Positions 9,797 to 18,959 of a stretch of DNA of 64,000 nucleotides are shown piece by piece (within the stretch, counting starts at the first letter, position 1; each line of letters starts with the position of its first letter). The notes under the pieces are model-generated. The model saw only the letters and a list, made by a program, of their open reading frames with translations, ran no database searches and was not told the DNA's origin. Origin of the DNA: Candidatus Neomicrothrix sp. UBA2974. GTDB taxonomy: Bacteria; Actinomycetota; Acidimicrobiia; Acidimicrobiales; MedAcidi-G1. The stretch covers positions 65,137 to 129,136 of the forward strand of contig DEAU01000014.1 in assembly GCA_002348705.1 (NCBI GenBank), given 5' to 3'. Position numbers and translations under genes: made by a program.

Positions 9797-11851
9797 TTAC
9801 AGGTACTGGAGGAGTCGTCGGGCATCGAGTAGGGCTGAGGCGACGTCACGGCTCGCCACGCAGTCGCCGATGCGGTACACGAGCGGTCCCGTATTATCCA
9901 AGAAGACTGGCTGAGGACTCCCGGCGGCGAGGGCGGCCAGGTCTGAGACGCCGTCATTGGTCGATTTCAGTCTCAACGCTCGGAACAACGCATCCTCGGG
10001 AACCACGCCGTGTTCTACCACCACTGCGTCAACGATGCGTTCCACCTCAACCCGGGTGTATTCGTTGCGCAGAACCACCCGGAGCGCTTCATCCTCGGAT
10101 TGTCCAGTCCGCTCGACCTGAACCAGTCTGTGGTCCGGCGTCATTGTCACCGCTCCGCCGTAGAGCATCCGTAGGTACGTCGGACCGAGTGGCGTGGCCA
10201 AATCAAGCCCGATGTGGCGGTCCGGTGTCGCAACTTCGAGGTCTTCCAACCCGACTTCAACCAGGTGTTCGACGACAGCGAGACCCCGCTCTGCACCATG
10301 ATCATCAAATACCAGCACCCGTCCGAACGGCCGCACGTGGCCGCCGAGGACGTCCCACGACGAATAGACAAGATCCGCTCCCTCGTCCAACACCCAAGAC
10401 GGGTCAGGCCCTCCGCCGGTGGCCACCACAACTACGTCAGGCTCCTCGCTCCATACTTCGTCAACACCCACCGGCGTGGCCAGTCGGACGTCCACTGCGA
10501 GATATCGAACCTCACCGACTAGCCAGTCGATGAGGCCGGCGACTTCCCGCTGTCGTTCCGCTGCCCGTGCCATCAGCGCCAACTGTCCGCCTAGCCTGTT
10601 CTGGGCTTCGAACAGGACAACCTCATGACCGCGTTCGGCACACGTCCGAGCCGCTTCCAGACCCGCCGGGCCTCCGCCCACCACCACCACCCGCCGTTTC
10701 GGGTCCTCGGACCGGGTCACCAACTGCGGCACAGTCGTCTCCCGCCCGGTCGCCGGGTTCTGGATGCACACCGAGTCGAGGCCAAGGTGTAACCGGTTGA
10801 TACAGAGTGATGCGCCCACGCAAACCCTTATCCGGTCGGCCTCACCGCGGGCGAGTTTTGAAACCAAATGTGGATCGGCGAAGTGAGCACGGGTCATGCC
10901 GACTAAGTCCACGACACCGGATTCCACGGCGTGGCGAGCCGTGGCTACATCGGTCACCCGGGTTGCGTGCAGAATTGGCACCTCGGTGGCTGCACGCACC
11001 GCCGCAACTACCGTCAGATACGGGGCCAGTGGCGTACCCGCCGGTGGGATGGCCTTCGACAGACCATCGTCGGTGGCCAAAGATGGTCCGGCCACGTTCA
11101 AAAAGTCGATAAGTCCCGACTCGGCGAGACTCACAGCGATTGCGCAGCAGTCGTCGGCTGTCAGTCCTCCCGGCTGATCCTCGGTGCCGAGCATGCGAAG
11201 GCCGACCCGTAACCGTCCGTCTGCGGTCTTCTGGACCGCTTCTAGCACCTCGAACGTCAGCCTCAGCCGATTCTCCAGCGAGCCCCCGTAGTTGTCGGTG
11301 CGGCGATTCACCAAGGGTGACCAGAACTGGTCCAGTAGGTGGCTGGTGGCGAGAAGTTCGATCCCGTCAAGCCCGGCGTCGACGGCTCTACGGGTGGCCA
11401 TCGCGAAATCGGCCACTACCCGCTCTAGGTCGGCCGGCTCAGCCTCCTTGGGCCAAAAACGGTGCATGGGCTCGCGCACCGGCGACGGGGCAATTGTGGG
11501 TAGCCAGGCGCCGTCATTAGAAACGTTACGGCGCCCCATGTGGGTGAGTTGGCACATTATGGCCGCGCCGTGGCCATGGATTCGCTCCACCATGACAGCC
11601 AACGGATCTATTACGGCGTCGGTGGCGAACGACAATTGGCCCCAAAGCGATGCTGAGTCGATCGACACATTCGACGAGCCGCCGATCATGGTGAGCCCGA
11701 TCCCGCCTAGGGCCTTCTCTTCGTGATAGCGGACATAACGGTCACTGGGAGTGCCATCAACGTTGTAACCCGGCGAATGACTGCTGGAGAACACCCGGTT
11801 CCGTAGACGTAGGCCGGCGAGGTCGAACGGTTCGAGAAGAGGGTCGTTCAA
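9797..11851 (-). CDS. Old Yellow Enzyme family FMN/FAD oxidoreductase (dienoyl-CoA reductase / N-methylproline demethylase type)
   Basis: A 684-residue two-part flavoenzyme. Residues 1-340 form an OYE TIM barrel (LRNRVFSSSHSPG at the start, NRRTDNYGGSLENR near 190). From about 390 comes an NAD(P)/FAD domain starting VVVVGGGPAGLEAARTCAERGHEV. Between them, around residue 340, three Cys are spaced C-x5-C-x11-C. The 2,4-dienoyl-CoA reductase and trimethylamine dehydrogenase families usually have four Cys binding a 4Fe-4S cluster. The reduced pattern recalls the N-methylproline/betaine demethylase branch, but that is from memory. It is the first gene of the minus-strand operon and probably performs the redox or demethylation step. 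Confidence 0.85.
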   Translation of the reverse strand: MNDPLLEPFDLAGLRLRNRVFSSSHSPGYNVDGTPSDRYVRYHEEKALGGIGLTMIGGSSNVSIDSASLWGQLSFATDAVIDPLAVMVERIHGHGAAIMCQLTHMGRRNVSNDGAWLPTIAPSPVREPMHRFWPKEAEPADLERVVADFAMATRRAVDAGLDGIELLATSHLLDQFWSPLVNRRTDNYGGSLENRLRLTFEVLEAVQKTADGRLRVGLRMLGTEDQPGGLTADDCCAIAVSLAESGLIDFLNVAGPSLATDDGLSKAIPPAGTPLAPYLTVVAAVRAATEVPILHATRVTDVATARHAVESGVVDLVGMTRAHFADPHLVSKLARGEADRIRVCVGASLCINRLHLGLDSVCIQNPATGRETTVPQLVTRSEDPKRRVVVVGGGPAGLEAARTCAERGHEVVLFEAQNRLGGQLALMARAAERQREVAGLIDWLVGEVRYLAVDVRLATPVGVDEVWSEEPDVVVVATGGGPDPSWVLDEGADLVYSSWDVLGGHVRPFGRVLVFDDHGAERGLAVVEHLVEVGLEDLEVATPDRHIGLDLATPLGPTYLRMLYGGAVTMTPDHRLVQVERTGQSEDEALRVVLRNEYTRVEVERIVDAVVVEHGVVPEDALFRALRLKSTNDGVSDLAALAAGSPQPVFLDNTGPLVYRIGDCVASRDVASALLDARRLLQYL

Positions 11852-11989
11852 ACCATTCTCCGCTCAGACGGGATGCGTTCCGGGAGCCGCTGCCTCAGAC
11901 AAGTGTCTGATACAGCAGCACCAGCGGTGGTCGCGCGGACGTAGGTCCGGAGACTTGGCAAGGCCCGCGAGTTCAGCCGCACGAACCTT

Positions 11990-12622
11990 CTACCCAACTG
12001 TTTCTGGTTCTCGGCCGATCCCTAGATGCCTGAGGACAGCCAGAACGCATGTCTCCAGAGGTTCAGAGGCATCCAAATGGAGGTCAGGCTCGGCTGGCTC
12101 CTCGTATGGGGCGGAAACCCCACTGAACTCTGGAATTTCGCCGGTCCTAGCGCGGGCGTAGAGCCCTTTCACATCTCTCTCCTCACAGGTCTCGAGCGAA
12201 GCGTCAACGAACACCTCGGAGAACGTTCCTGCTGGGTGAAGGGCCCGGACAGTTGAACGATCGGCCCGATATGGAGAGATGAACGCTGAGATGACGACGA
12301 GGCCCGCATCTTGGAAGAGTCGACAGACTTCACCCACTCGCCGGATGTTCTCGGTGCGATCCTCGGGCGAAAATCCCAAGTCGCGATTGAGAGCCAAACG
12401 AACGTTGTCGCCGTCGAGGACGTAGGCGGCGATTCCCCTATCGACTAGTGCCGCTTCTACCGAGTAGGCGATACTCGACTTGCCCGACCCCGACAGTCCA
12501 GTTAGCCAGACGGTATGACCTGCATGGCCGGTGACAAGGGCTCGTCGCTCGGAACCAACTTGGCCGTCGGTTCGAGTGAGGTTCCGATTCCCACCAGATG
12601 CAGGGAGGACTCCGTCAGACAT
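11990..12622 (-). CDS. cysC: Adenylylsulfate (APS) kinase, stand-alone
   Basis: A 210-residue kinase that phosphorylates adenylyl sulfate to PAPS. It has a Walker A P-loop (GLSGSGKSS, about residues 41-49), DGDNVR, the segment RDLGFSPEDRTENIRRVGEV, the lid-like FISPYRADR and the C-terminal motif PEFSGVSAPYEEP. All are diagnostic for CysC. About 35 N-terminal residues precede the core. It overlaps the end of cysNC by eight bases and so is the last gene of the sulfate-activation operon. The odd point is redundancy: the gene just upstream already has a complete C-terminal APS kinase domain. Confidence 0.93.
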   Translation of the reverse strand: MSDGVLPASGGNRNLTRTDGQVGSERRALVTGHAGHTVWLTGLSGSGKSSIAYSVEAALVDRGIAAYVLDGDNVRLALNRDLGFSPEDRTENIRRVGEVCRLFQDAGLVVISAFISPYRADRSTVRALHPAGTFSEVFVDASLETCEERDVKGLYARARTGEIPEFSGVSAPYEEPAEPDLHLDASEPLETCVLAVLRHLGIGREPETVG

Positions 12623-14534
12623 CGATCACTCCGCGCTCGACGAGCAGTTTGAGAATGGCGTCGACGCACTCATCGACACTCTGGACTGACGCATCGAGCC
12701 GTAACTCCATATCGGTCGGCTGTTCGTAGTCCGACGAGACTCCTGGAAAGTTCGGAATCTCGCCTCGGTCCGCAGCCTCGTAATGGCCGTTCGGGTCCCG
12801 CTGGCGGCATACGTCGAGTGGGGTGTCTACGAATACTTCCAGAAATCGGTGTCCGCCAATGAGTTCCCGAGCCCTATCCCGCACCTCAACCTCGGGAGCG
12901 ACGAGCGCTGCAATTGCGATCAGGCCTTGCCGGTTAGCGAGTAGAGCTACTTCGGCCACACGGCGAAGGTTCTCGGAACGGTCTTGGGAACTGAAGCCAA
13001 GGTCTCGGCTAATCCCAAGTCGAACATTCTCTCCATCAAGACGGACCGTCGTGCGTCCCAGGTCGAACAGGCGACGCTCCAGAGCGGCGGCGATAGTTGA
13101 CTTTCCGGCAGCAGTTAGGCCTGTCAGAAGAACAGTGCACGGCCGTTGACCGAGACGGGCAACCCTCTCCTCGGGAGTGATTTCGGAGCGATAGCGGACC
13201 AGTCCACCATCAGGTTCACGATCCCACCCCGAGGTGGCGCCAAGGATCATTCCTGCGGCCACCGTAGCGTTGGTCATGCGGTCTACGAGAACGAAGGAAC
13301 CGGTCTGGCGTCCCTCGCTGTAGGGGTCGAAAAGCAGGGCCCGCTCGGCCACCAACGTGCAGCACGCGATGTCATTCAGCGCTAGCGCATCGGCCGAGAC
13401 TTCCTCACCACTGTTGACATCGATCCTGTGGTGTATGGCTGCCAATGAGGCGTCGACCTCGCCTCCGATTGAGCGCAGGATGAGGCGCCGGCCCGGTTTG
13501 ACCGGGTCAGCGGCCATCCATACCAGGGTGGCGTTGACATCATGAGCCCGCGCAGGATGATGGTCGACACCGACGAGCAGGTCACCGCGGCTCACATCAA
13601 TCTCGTCGGCAAGCGTGATGGTTACAGCGTCGCCGGGTTGGGCCTCGTCGAGATCACCGTCGAAGGTAACAATTCGTTCAACCGTAGATCTGACCGCCGA
13701 TGGAAGAGCGACGACTTCGTCACCTAGGCGAAGCTTTCCGGCGGCAATAGTTCCGGCGAATCCTCGGAAGTCGAGGTCTGGCCGAACGACCAGTTGGACG
13801 GGAAACCGCAGCCAATCGAGATCAAGTGACTCAGATACGTCGACGGTCTCCAGGTATTCCATGAGGGGCGGCCCGTCGTGCCAGCTGAGGTGTGAGCTTC
13901 TATCCACCACATTGTCGCCGTGGAGGGCGGATATGGGCATGTAGTGGGCATCAACCACGCCGAGACCGGAGGCAAAGGTCTGATGCTCGGCCGCCACCTC
14001 GTCGAACCGGTCCTGCGACCAGCCCACTAGGTCCATCTTGTTTATGGCCACGACCAGGTTTTGGATTCCCAGAAGATGGGCGATGAGTGTGTGTCGACGG
14101 GTCTGATCGAGGACTCCGTTTCGGGCATCGACCAGAACAACTGCGAGTTGGCAGTTGGAAGCGCCCGTCACCATATTTCGGGTGTACTGCTCGTGTCCGG
14201 GAGTGTCAGCGACGATGAACTTTCGTCTGGAAGTTGAGAAATAGCGGTAAGCCACATCAATGGTGATGCCCTGCTCGCGTTCCGCCTTCAAACCATCCAT
14301 GAGAAGGGCTAGGTCCAGACCATCACCGGCCGACCCCATCGTCGTTGAGTCCGCTTCCAAACTCGCCAGTTGGTCTTCGTAAATCATCGCCGAATCGTGG
14401 AGGAGGCGACCGATGAGTGTCGACTTGCCGTCGTCCACGCTGCCACACGTCAACAGCCTCAGGAGATCCTTTCGTTCGTGCTCAGCTAGATAGGCATCAA
14501 TATCTGTGGCAATGAGCTCGGAGGCGTGGGACAT
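12615..14534 (-). CDS. cysNC: Sulfate adenylyltransferase GTPase subunit fused to APS kinase (CysNC)
   Basis: A 639-residue bifunctional enzyme. The N-terminal two-thirds is the GTPase subunit of ATP sulfurylase, with G1 GSVDDGKST, G3 DTPGHEQYTRNM and G4 NKMDL, followed by EF-Tu-like beta-barrels. From about residue 460 an APS kinase domain follows, with its own P-loop GLTAAGKST, RLDGENVR, RDLGFSSQDRSENLRRVAEVA and FPGVSSDYEQP. With CysD it makes adenylyl sulfate and then PAPS. The CysNC fusion is common in actinobacteria and some proteobacteria. Its ATG overlaps the cysD stop (TGATG at 14532-14536), so the subunits are translationally coupled. Confidence 0.95.
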   Translation of the reverse strand: MSHASELIATDIDAYLAEHERKDLLRLLTCGSVDDGKSTLIGRLLHDSAMIYEDQLASLEADSTTMGSAGDGLDLALLMDGLKAEREQGITIDVAYRYFSTSRRKFIVADTPGHEQYTRNMVTGASNCQLAVVLVDARNGVLDQTRRHTLIAHLLGIQNLVVAINKMDLVGWSQDRFDEVAAEHQTFASGLGVVDAHYMPISALHGDNVVDRSSHLSWHDGPPLMEYLETVDVSESLDLDWLRFPVQLVVRPDLDFRGFAGTIAAGKLRLGDEVVALPSAVRSTVERIVTFDGDLDEAQPGDAVTITLADEIDVSRGDLLVGVDHHPARAHDVNATLVWMAADPVKPGRRLILRSIGGEVDASLAAIHHRIDVNSGEEVSADALALNDIACCTLVAERALLFDPYSEGRQTGSFVLVDRMTNATVAAGMILGATSGWDREPDGGLVRYRSEITPEERVARLGQRPCTVLLTGLTAAGKSTIAAALERRLFDLGRTTVRLDGENVRLGISRDLGFSSQDRSENLRRVAEVALLANRQGLIAIAALVAPEVEVRDRARELIGGHRFLEVFVDTPLDVCRQRDPNGHYEAADRGEIPNFPGVSSDYEQPTDMELRLDASVQSVDECVDAILKLLVERGVIDV

Positions 14535-15442
14535 CAGAAGTAGCCCTCCCGCTTCTTTTCCTCCATCGAGCCCGCTTGATCGTGATCGATGACACGGCCC
14601 TCTCGTTCTGACCGAGTCGCAAGCAGCATTTCCTGGATAACTTCAGGCAACGTGGTCGCGGTGGACTCCACGGCCCCGGAGAGCGGATAACAGCCGAGCG
14701 TGCGAAATCTCACCGCGCGCATCTCAGGCGATTCGCCGTCAGTGAGCCTGAAACGCTCGTCGTCAACCATGATCAATGTGCCGTCCCTCTCCACCACCGG
14801 CCTAACGGCAGAAAAGTAGAGGGGCACGATCGAAATCTGCTCAAGATGGATGTACTGCCAGACGTCCAGTTCAGTCCAGTTGCTGATTGGAAAAACCCGA
14901 ATGCTCTCTCCCCGATGCACGCGACCGTTGTAGAGGTTCCAGAGTTCGGGTCGCTGGTTTTTTGGGTCCCAGCGGTGGTGCCGATCTCGGAAGCTGAAGA
15001 CGCGCTCCTTGGCTCGGGATCGCTCCTCGTCGCGGCGGGCTCCGCCAAATGCTGCATCGAATCCACCAGCCTCTAGGGCCTGCTTCAATGCCTCCGTCTT
15101 CATGACGTCGGTGTAGTTCCGAGACCCATGGTCGAAGGGATTGATGCCAGCCGCCACGCCCTCCTCGTTGGTGTGCACCACCAGTTCTAGGTCAAGGTCA
15201 GCAGCTGTACGATCGCGGAATTCGATCATCTCCCGGAACTTCCATGTGGTGTCCACATGAAGAAGCGGAAATGGGATGCGTCCGGGGTGGAACGCCTTCC
15301 GGGCCAGATGAAGCAGGACTGAAGAGTCCTTTCCGATGGAGTACAGCATGACCGGTCGCTCGAACTGAGCTACCACTTCGCGCATCACATGGATGCTCTC
15401 GGCTTCGAGTTGCTGCAGATGTGTGCGACGCATGACGTTCAC
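14534..15442 (-). CDS. cysD: Sulfate adenylyltransferase subunit 2
   Basis: A 302-residue ATP pyrophosphatase-fold subunit of ATP sulfurylase. It shows [19 protein letters not shown] at the N-terminus, the PP-loop-like [18 protein letters not shown] and the later segments [20 protein letters not shown] and [15 protein letters not shown], all close to the CysD consensus. Length is normal. The start may be GTG at 15442, which overlaps the stop of the small upstream frame (GTGA at 15439-15442), or ATG at 15433. Together with CysNC it activates sulfate for assimilation or for sulfation reactions. Confidence 0.95.
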   Translation of the reverse strand: MNVMRRTHLQQLEAESIHVMREVVAQFERPVMLYSIGKDSSVLLHLARKAFHPGRIPFPLLHVDTTWKFREMIEFRDRTAADLDLELVVHTNEEGVAAGINPFDHGSRNYTDVMKTEALKQALEAGGFDAAFGGARRDEERSRAKERVFSFRDRHHRWDPKNQRPELWNLYNGRVHRGESIRVFPISNWTELDVWQYIHLEQISIVPLYFSAVRPVVERDGTLIMVDDERFRLTDGESPEMRAVRFRTLGCYPLSGAVESTATTLPEVIQEMLLATRSEREGRVIDHDQAGSMEEKKREGYF

Positions 15443-15618
15443 GACAGTCCTAGACGGACGTCTCCACGGCGCCGCTGGTCCCAGTCGAGTGCGTCCGAGT
15501 CACAAAGGCGGTTCCAATTTAAAACGAGGTTGCCTTCAGTAGTCGATACGACGTCGACTCGACCGCGTAACGCAGAGACATCGACTCCGGGGCAAGAAAC
15601 GGAAATATGTTCGGCCAT
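15439..15618 (-). CDS. Small uncharacterised protein leading the cysD operon
   Basis: A 59-residue frame from an ATG at 15618 (N-terminus [14 protein letters not shown]), ending in a TGA that overlaps the GTG start of cysD. The composition (alternating hydrophobic and charged residues, no signal peptide, one Cys near residue 9) looks like a compact cytosolic protein. I do not recognise a family. The four-base overlap with cysD and the lack of another gene upstream argue that it is translated as the first gene of the operon. A longer version starting at 15792 is open but would run across the promoter region and the palindrome at 15708-15723, so I prefer the short form. Confidence 0.5.
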   Translation of the reverse strand: MAEHISVSCPGVDVSALRGRVDVVSTTEGNLVLNWNRLCDSDALDWDQRRRGDVRLGLS

Positions 15619-15912
15619 TAGCGCCACACAATCCTCGTTGACCCCGGACCGGCGTCGCCGATCTCCGGTTCTAGGCGGCACGCGATCTGTCCTTATTCCA
15701 ATACTGACTGAACGGTCGTTCAGCGTACTCGGCGCGATCTGGCCCCTAGCCGCCGATCGCACATTTCCAACCCTGGGCTGGAAAGTCACCATCTACGAAA
15801 ATTGGCCGGAGTAGCTAGCCCAACGACCCCGCGGCTTGGCGACTTTGGTTCATCGCCCGGGCAGGTAGCGCCCGGTTCCGTTGCTCAACCACACTTTCCG
15901 TAGGGTCGCACC
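15619..15912. promoter_or_regulatory. Divergent promoter region between the cys operon and the monooxygenase gene
   Basis: A 294-base non-coding gap between two diverging transcription units. Its one clear element is the palindrome at 15708-15723. No riboswitch-like fold was recognised. An AG-rich stretch suitable as ribosome binding site for the plus-strand gene (gtagggtcgcacc) lies just before the ATG at 15913. Confidence 0.5.
15708..15723. promoter_or_regulatory. Perfect 16-bp palindrome, candidate repressor operator
   Basis: The sequence CTGAACGGTCGTTCAG is a perfect inverted repeat with 7-bp arms and a 2-bp centre. Arms of the form TGAACG..CGTTCA are typical of TetR-family operators. 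It lies in the divergent region, about 190 bases before the monooxygenase start and 90 before the first cys ORF, and could control either. No regulator gene lies next to it. Confidence 0.55.
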
Positions 15913-17439
15913 ATGGTCGACCCCGTTGGGCCTTCCGTGGACAGAACTCATCTCGACGTTCTGATCGTCGGAGCAGGCATCTCAGGCATCAGCGGTGCCG
16001 TCCACCTGAAGGAGCGCTGTCCGGACCGGTCTTTCGCCGTCCTGGAGGGACGCTCTGATATTGGAGGAACTTGGGACCTCTTCCGCTATCCGGGTGTGCG
16101 ATCCGACAGCGATATGCACACCCTGGGTTACCGGTTCAAGCCATGGCGGCACGAGAAGTCGATCGCCGATGGACCGAGCATCATGGAGTACCTCAGAGAG
16201 ACCATCGCCGAGTACGACCTGGCCAGGCATATCAGATTTGGCCATCGTGTGGTCCGAGCCGAGTGGTCCAGCACTCAATCCTGTTGGACAGTTACTGCCA
16301 GACATTCTGACCCAAGTACTGGCGCTTTTGATGAAGTTGTCCTGACGTGTGGTTTTCTTTTCATGTGTTCCGGGTACTACAGCTACCACGAGGGCTATAC
16401 ACCGGACTTTGCAGGACAGGAGCGTTTCCAAGGGCCAATCGTCCATCCGCAGGAGTGGCCGGAGGACCTCACCTACAACGGACGACGGATTGTGGTCATC
16501 GGCTCTGGAGCAACAGCGATGACTCTGGTTCCCGCACTGGCCCAAACCGCCGGACACGTAATCATGCTCCAGAGGTCACCCACCTACGTGGTTGCCCGAC
16601 CATCCTTCGATGTGGTAGCTAACCGGCTCCGGAAGATCCTTCCCGATCGCTGGGCTTACGCCATTACGAGACGGAAGAATGTCTTCCGACAGGGCCTCGT
16701 ATACCGAAAGACCAGAACCAATCCCGACAAGATCCGGGACCTGCTGCTTTCAGGCGTTCGTGCAGGGTTGGGCACCGACTACGACGTCGACAGCCACTTC
16801 ACTCCAACCTACGACCCCTGGGACCAGAGGCTCTGCTTAATCCCCGATGGGGACCTGTTCAAGGCAATTCGCTCTGGAAGGGCCTCGGTGATCACCGCCC
16901 ACATCGACACCTTTACAGAACACGGAATCCGGCTGCAGGATGGAAGTGAGATCAATGCCGACATCATCGTGACGGCTACCGGCCTCAACTTGGTCACCCT
17001 CGGAGAAATGGATTTCATAGTCGACGACGTGCCGGTCGACTTCGCCCGCACGTGGACCTACCGCGGCCTCGCCTACTCAGGCATTCCGAACTTGGTCTCG
17101 ACCTTTGGTTATGTCAACGCTTCTTGGACCCTCAAGGCTGACCTCACATCCGAGTACGTATGTCGACTCCTGCGCCACATGGCGGCCATAGGTGCCACTC
17201 GCTGCATTCCCCAGTTGCGCCCAGAGGATGCCGAGATGCCGAAACGTAAATGGATCGAGAACTTTCCGGCCGGCTACATGGAACGAACCATGCACCTCCT
17301 CCCCCGCCAAGGCGACCGCTCTCCCTGGTTGAACCCCCAGGACTACCGACGGGACGTCAAGATGATCCGTCGGGGCGCCATAGACGATGGAGTCATGACC
17401 TTCGACGCCCCAGAACTGACGGCCGCGTCGGCCGTTTGA
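15913..17439 (+). CDS. Flavin-containing Baeyer-Villiger-type monooxygenase (EthA-like)
   Basis: A 508-residue class B flavoprotein monooxygenase. It has an FAD-binding GxGxxG (VLIVGAGISGISGAVHL, about residues 17-33), a GGTWDLFRYPGVRSDSD segment, the Baeyer-Villiger fingerprint F-x-G-x3-H-x3-WP (FQGPIVHPQEWPED, about residue 170) and an NADPH-binding GSGATAMTL. Overall it resembles the EthA/AlmA group. Such enzymes insert oxygen next to a carbonyl or oxidise S/N atoms, using NADPH and O2. A nitrilase gene follows 42 bases downstream on the same strand, suggesting a shared degradative route. Confidence 0.92.
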   Translation: MVDPVGPSVDRTHLDVLIVGAGISGISGAVHLKERCPDRSFAVLEGRSDIGGTWDLFRYPGVRSDSDMHTLGYRFKPWRHEKSIADGPSIMEYLRETIAEYDLARHIRFGHRVVRAEWSSTQSCWTVTARHSDPSTGAFDEVVLTCGFLFMCSGYYSYHEGYTPDFAGQERFQGPIVHPQEWPEDLTYNGRRIVVIGSGATAMTLVPALAQTAGHVIMLQRSPTYVVARPSFDVVANRLRKILPDRWAYAITRRKNVFRQGLVYRKTRTNPDKIRDLLLSGVRAGLGTDYDVDSHFTPTYDPWDQRLCLIPDGDLFKAIRSGRASVITAHIDTFTEHGIRLQDGSEINADIIVTATGLNLVTLGEMDFIVDDVPVDFARTWTYRGLAYSGIPNLVSTFGYVNASWTLKADLTSEYVCRLLRHMAAIGATRCIPQLRPEDAEMPKRKWIENFPAGYMERTMHLLPRQGDRSPWLNPQDYRRDVKMIRRGAIDDGVMTFDAPELTAASAV

Positions 17440-17481
17440 CAGAAAGCCCAACCTCCTACCTGACCCATGATCGGAGACAAG

Positions 17482-18393
17482 ATGCGTATCGCCGCCGTCC
17501 AGGACTCACCGGCATTCCTCGACCGGACCACCACGATTGAGATCGTCCGCTCCCGGATAGCCGAGGCAGGATCAGGCGGCGCTGACCTGATCGCCTTCCC
17601 TGAGGTGTTCCTCATGGGGTACCCGGTGTGGATAGACAACACGGACGCGTCGGCATGGGAGAAACCCGACCAACAGGAGGCGTTCGCGCGATACCTCGAC
17701 CAGTCAGTCGACTTATCCAGCGACGAATTTGGGACCGTCGTCGAAGCAGTGCGGGAGTCCGGGGCTTTCACCTACTTGGGAGTCGTCGAAAAGGCTGTCT
17801 CACGTGGCTCCGTCTACTGCTCATTGGTTGCCATTGATCCCATTTCCGGGATCGTCGGTGTTCACCGCAAACTCAAGCCGACCTACGGCGAACGCCTCGT
17901 TTGGAGCGATGGCGACGGGGCGGGTCTCGTGGCCCACGACCACCAGGGTGTCCGACTGACCGGCCTGAGTTGCTGGGAAAACTGGATGCCTCTCGCCCGC
18001 ACCGCCATGTATGGCACTGGCGCACAAGTCCATGTGGCGGCCTGGCCTGGATCGGCGGGCCTCACCGAGGACATCACTCGCTTTATAGCCAAGGAGGGTC
18101 GCATATTCGTGGTCAGCGTCGGGGCGGTCTATGACTCCGCGATGCTTCCCGACGATTTTCCACTCAACGAGCAGATTCCTGACGGCCAGAAGTTCCACGA
18201 CGGTGGTACCTGTATCGCCGGGCCGGACGGATGCTGGGTGGTCGAGCCAGTCCGCCATACGAAGGGCATCATTTGGGCAGAACTTGAGATCGGAGAAGTC
18301 GCTCGGCAACGACAGAACTTCGACCCAACTGGCCATTACAGCCGACCTGACGTGCTACGCCTCGATGTCAGTCGCACTCGACTTGCTCCCTAA
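17482..18393 (+). CDS. Nitrilase / carbon-nitrogen hydrolase
   Basis: A nitrilase-superfamily enzyme of 303 residues if started at the ATG at 17482 (MRIAAVQDSPAF). That start has CGGAGA a few bases upstream; an ATG at 17467 adds five residues. The Glu-Lys-Cys triad is present: Glu41 in FPEVFLMGYP, Lys130 in HRKLKPT and Cys164 in LSCWENWMPL. The CWENWMPL form is that of true nitrilases rather than amidases, so nitrile to carboxylate plus ammonia is the likely reaction. It is coupled to the monooxygenase gene upstream. Confidence 0.9.
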   Translation: MRIAAVQDSPAFLDRTTTIEIVRSRIAEAGSGGADLIAFPEVFLMGYPVWIDNTDASAWEKPDQQEAFARYLDQSVDLSSDEFGTVVEAVRESGAFTYLGVVEKAVSRGSVYCSLVAIDPISGIVGVHRKLKPTYGERLVWSDGDGAGLVAHDHQGVRLTGLSCWENWMPLARTAMYGTGAQVHVAAWPGSAGLTEDITRFIAKEGRIFVVSVGAVYDSAMLPDDFPLNEQIPDGQKFHDGGTCIAGPDGCWVVEPVRHTKGIIWAELEIGEVARQRQNFDPTGHYSRPDVLRLDVSRTRLAP

Positions 18394-18632
18394 AAGACCC
18401 GGAGGAGAAATTGTCTTAGAGCCAGCCGGACTCTGCCCAACTCGACGATTCGACATGCCGAAGCCCAACTAAAACCAAACTTTTACTCCCGCTCAAGCCA
18501 TCTGACTCGATTGAACGGTCCGTCCGCAGCAAGCCCAGGTCAGCAGCGAACCCAATCACTCCTCTAGCTCGCCTGCATCACCAGAGCCACTAGACAATTC
18601 AGCGTCCAAGAGAGACCCAGCGGTGCACCTGC

Positions 18633-18959
18633 TCAGCTGCCGGGTGGACGGTAGGTAGCGCTCCGGGCCTTCTCAGCTGCGCCATCAACAGCCTCTACCG
18701 GAAGTAGCGGTGTGATCCGAATCTGAACCTTGCCGCTCGCTGACACAGCCAGACTGGCAGCGGCGGCTGATGAATCATCTGGCATTTCAGCAACTCCGAC
18801 GATGTCGTCAGACCCCCAGATGAAGTACAGGCTCTCCACCGTTCCCCCGAGAGCACTAATCAAGCCAGAGGCCTCCTCAATTCGGCTGGAACCACCCTCA
18901 GCAATCAAGCCCTTCGTCCCATCTGCTGTGTATGAACCCTGGATTAGGTAGTGCGGCAT
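18633..18959 (-). CDS. GYD domain-containing protein
   Basis: A 108-residue protein with the small ferredoxin-like GYD fold: MPHYLIQGSYTADGTKGLIAEGG at the start, ALGGTVESLYFIWGSDDIVGVAEMPD in the middle. These proteins are widespread in bacteria, form small oligomers and have no established function. It has its own 5' gap (18960-19082) shared with the divergent transporter gene, and about 240 empty bases after it. Confidence 0.85.
   Translation of the reverse strand: MPHYLIQGSYTADGTKGLIAEGGSSRIEEASGLISALGGTVESLYFIWGSDDIVGVAEMPDDSSAAAASLAVSASGKVQIRITPLLPVEAVDGAAEKARSATYRPPGS

Noticed and set aside
9775..10533. A 252-codon plus-strand open frame within the OYE-type gene
   Set aside because: It is antisense to a gene with clear family motifs, has arginine/proline-rich composition typical of frame shadows and no motif of its own.
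15439..15792. 117-codon version of the small ORF upstream of cysD
   Set aside because: It would cover the likely divergent promoter and the palindrome at 15708-15723; composition changes after the ATG at 15618.
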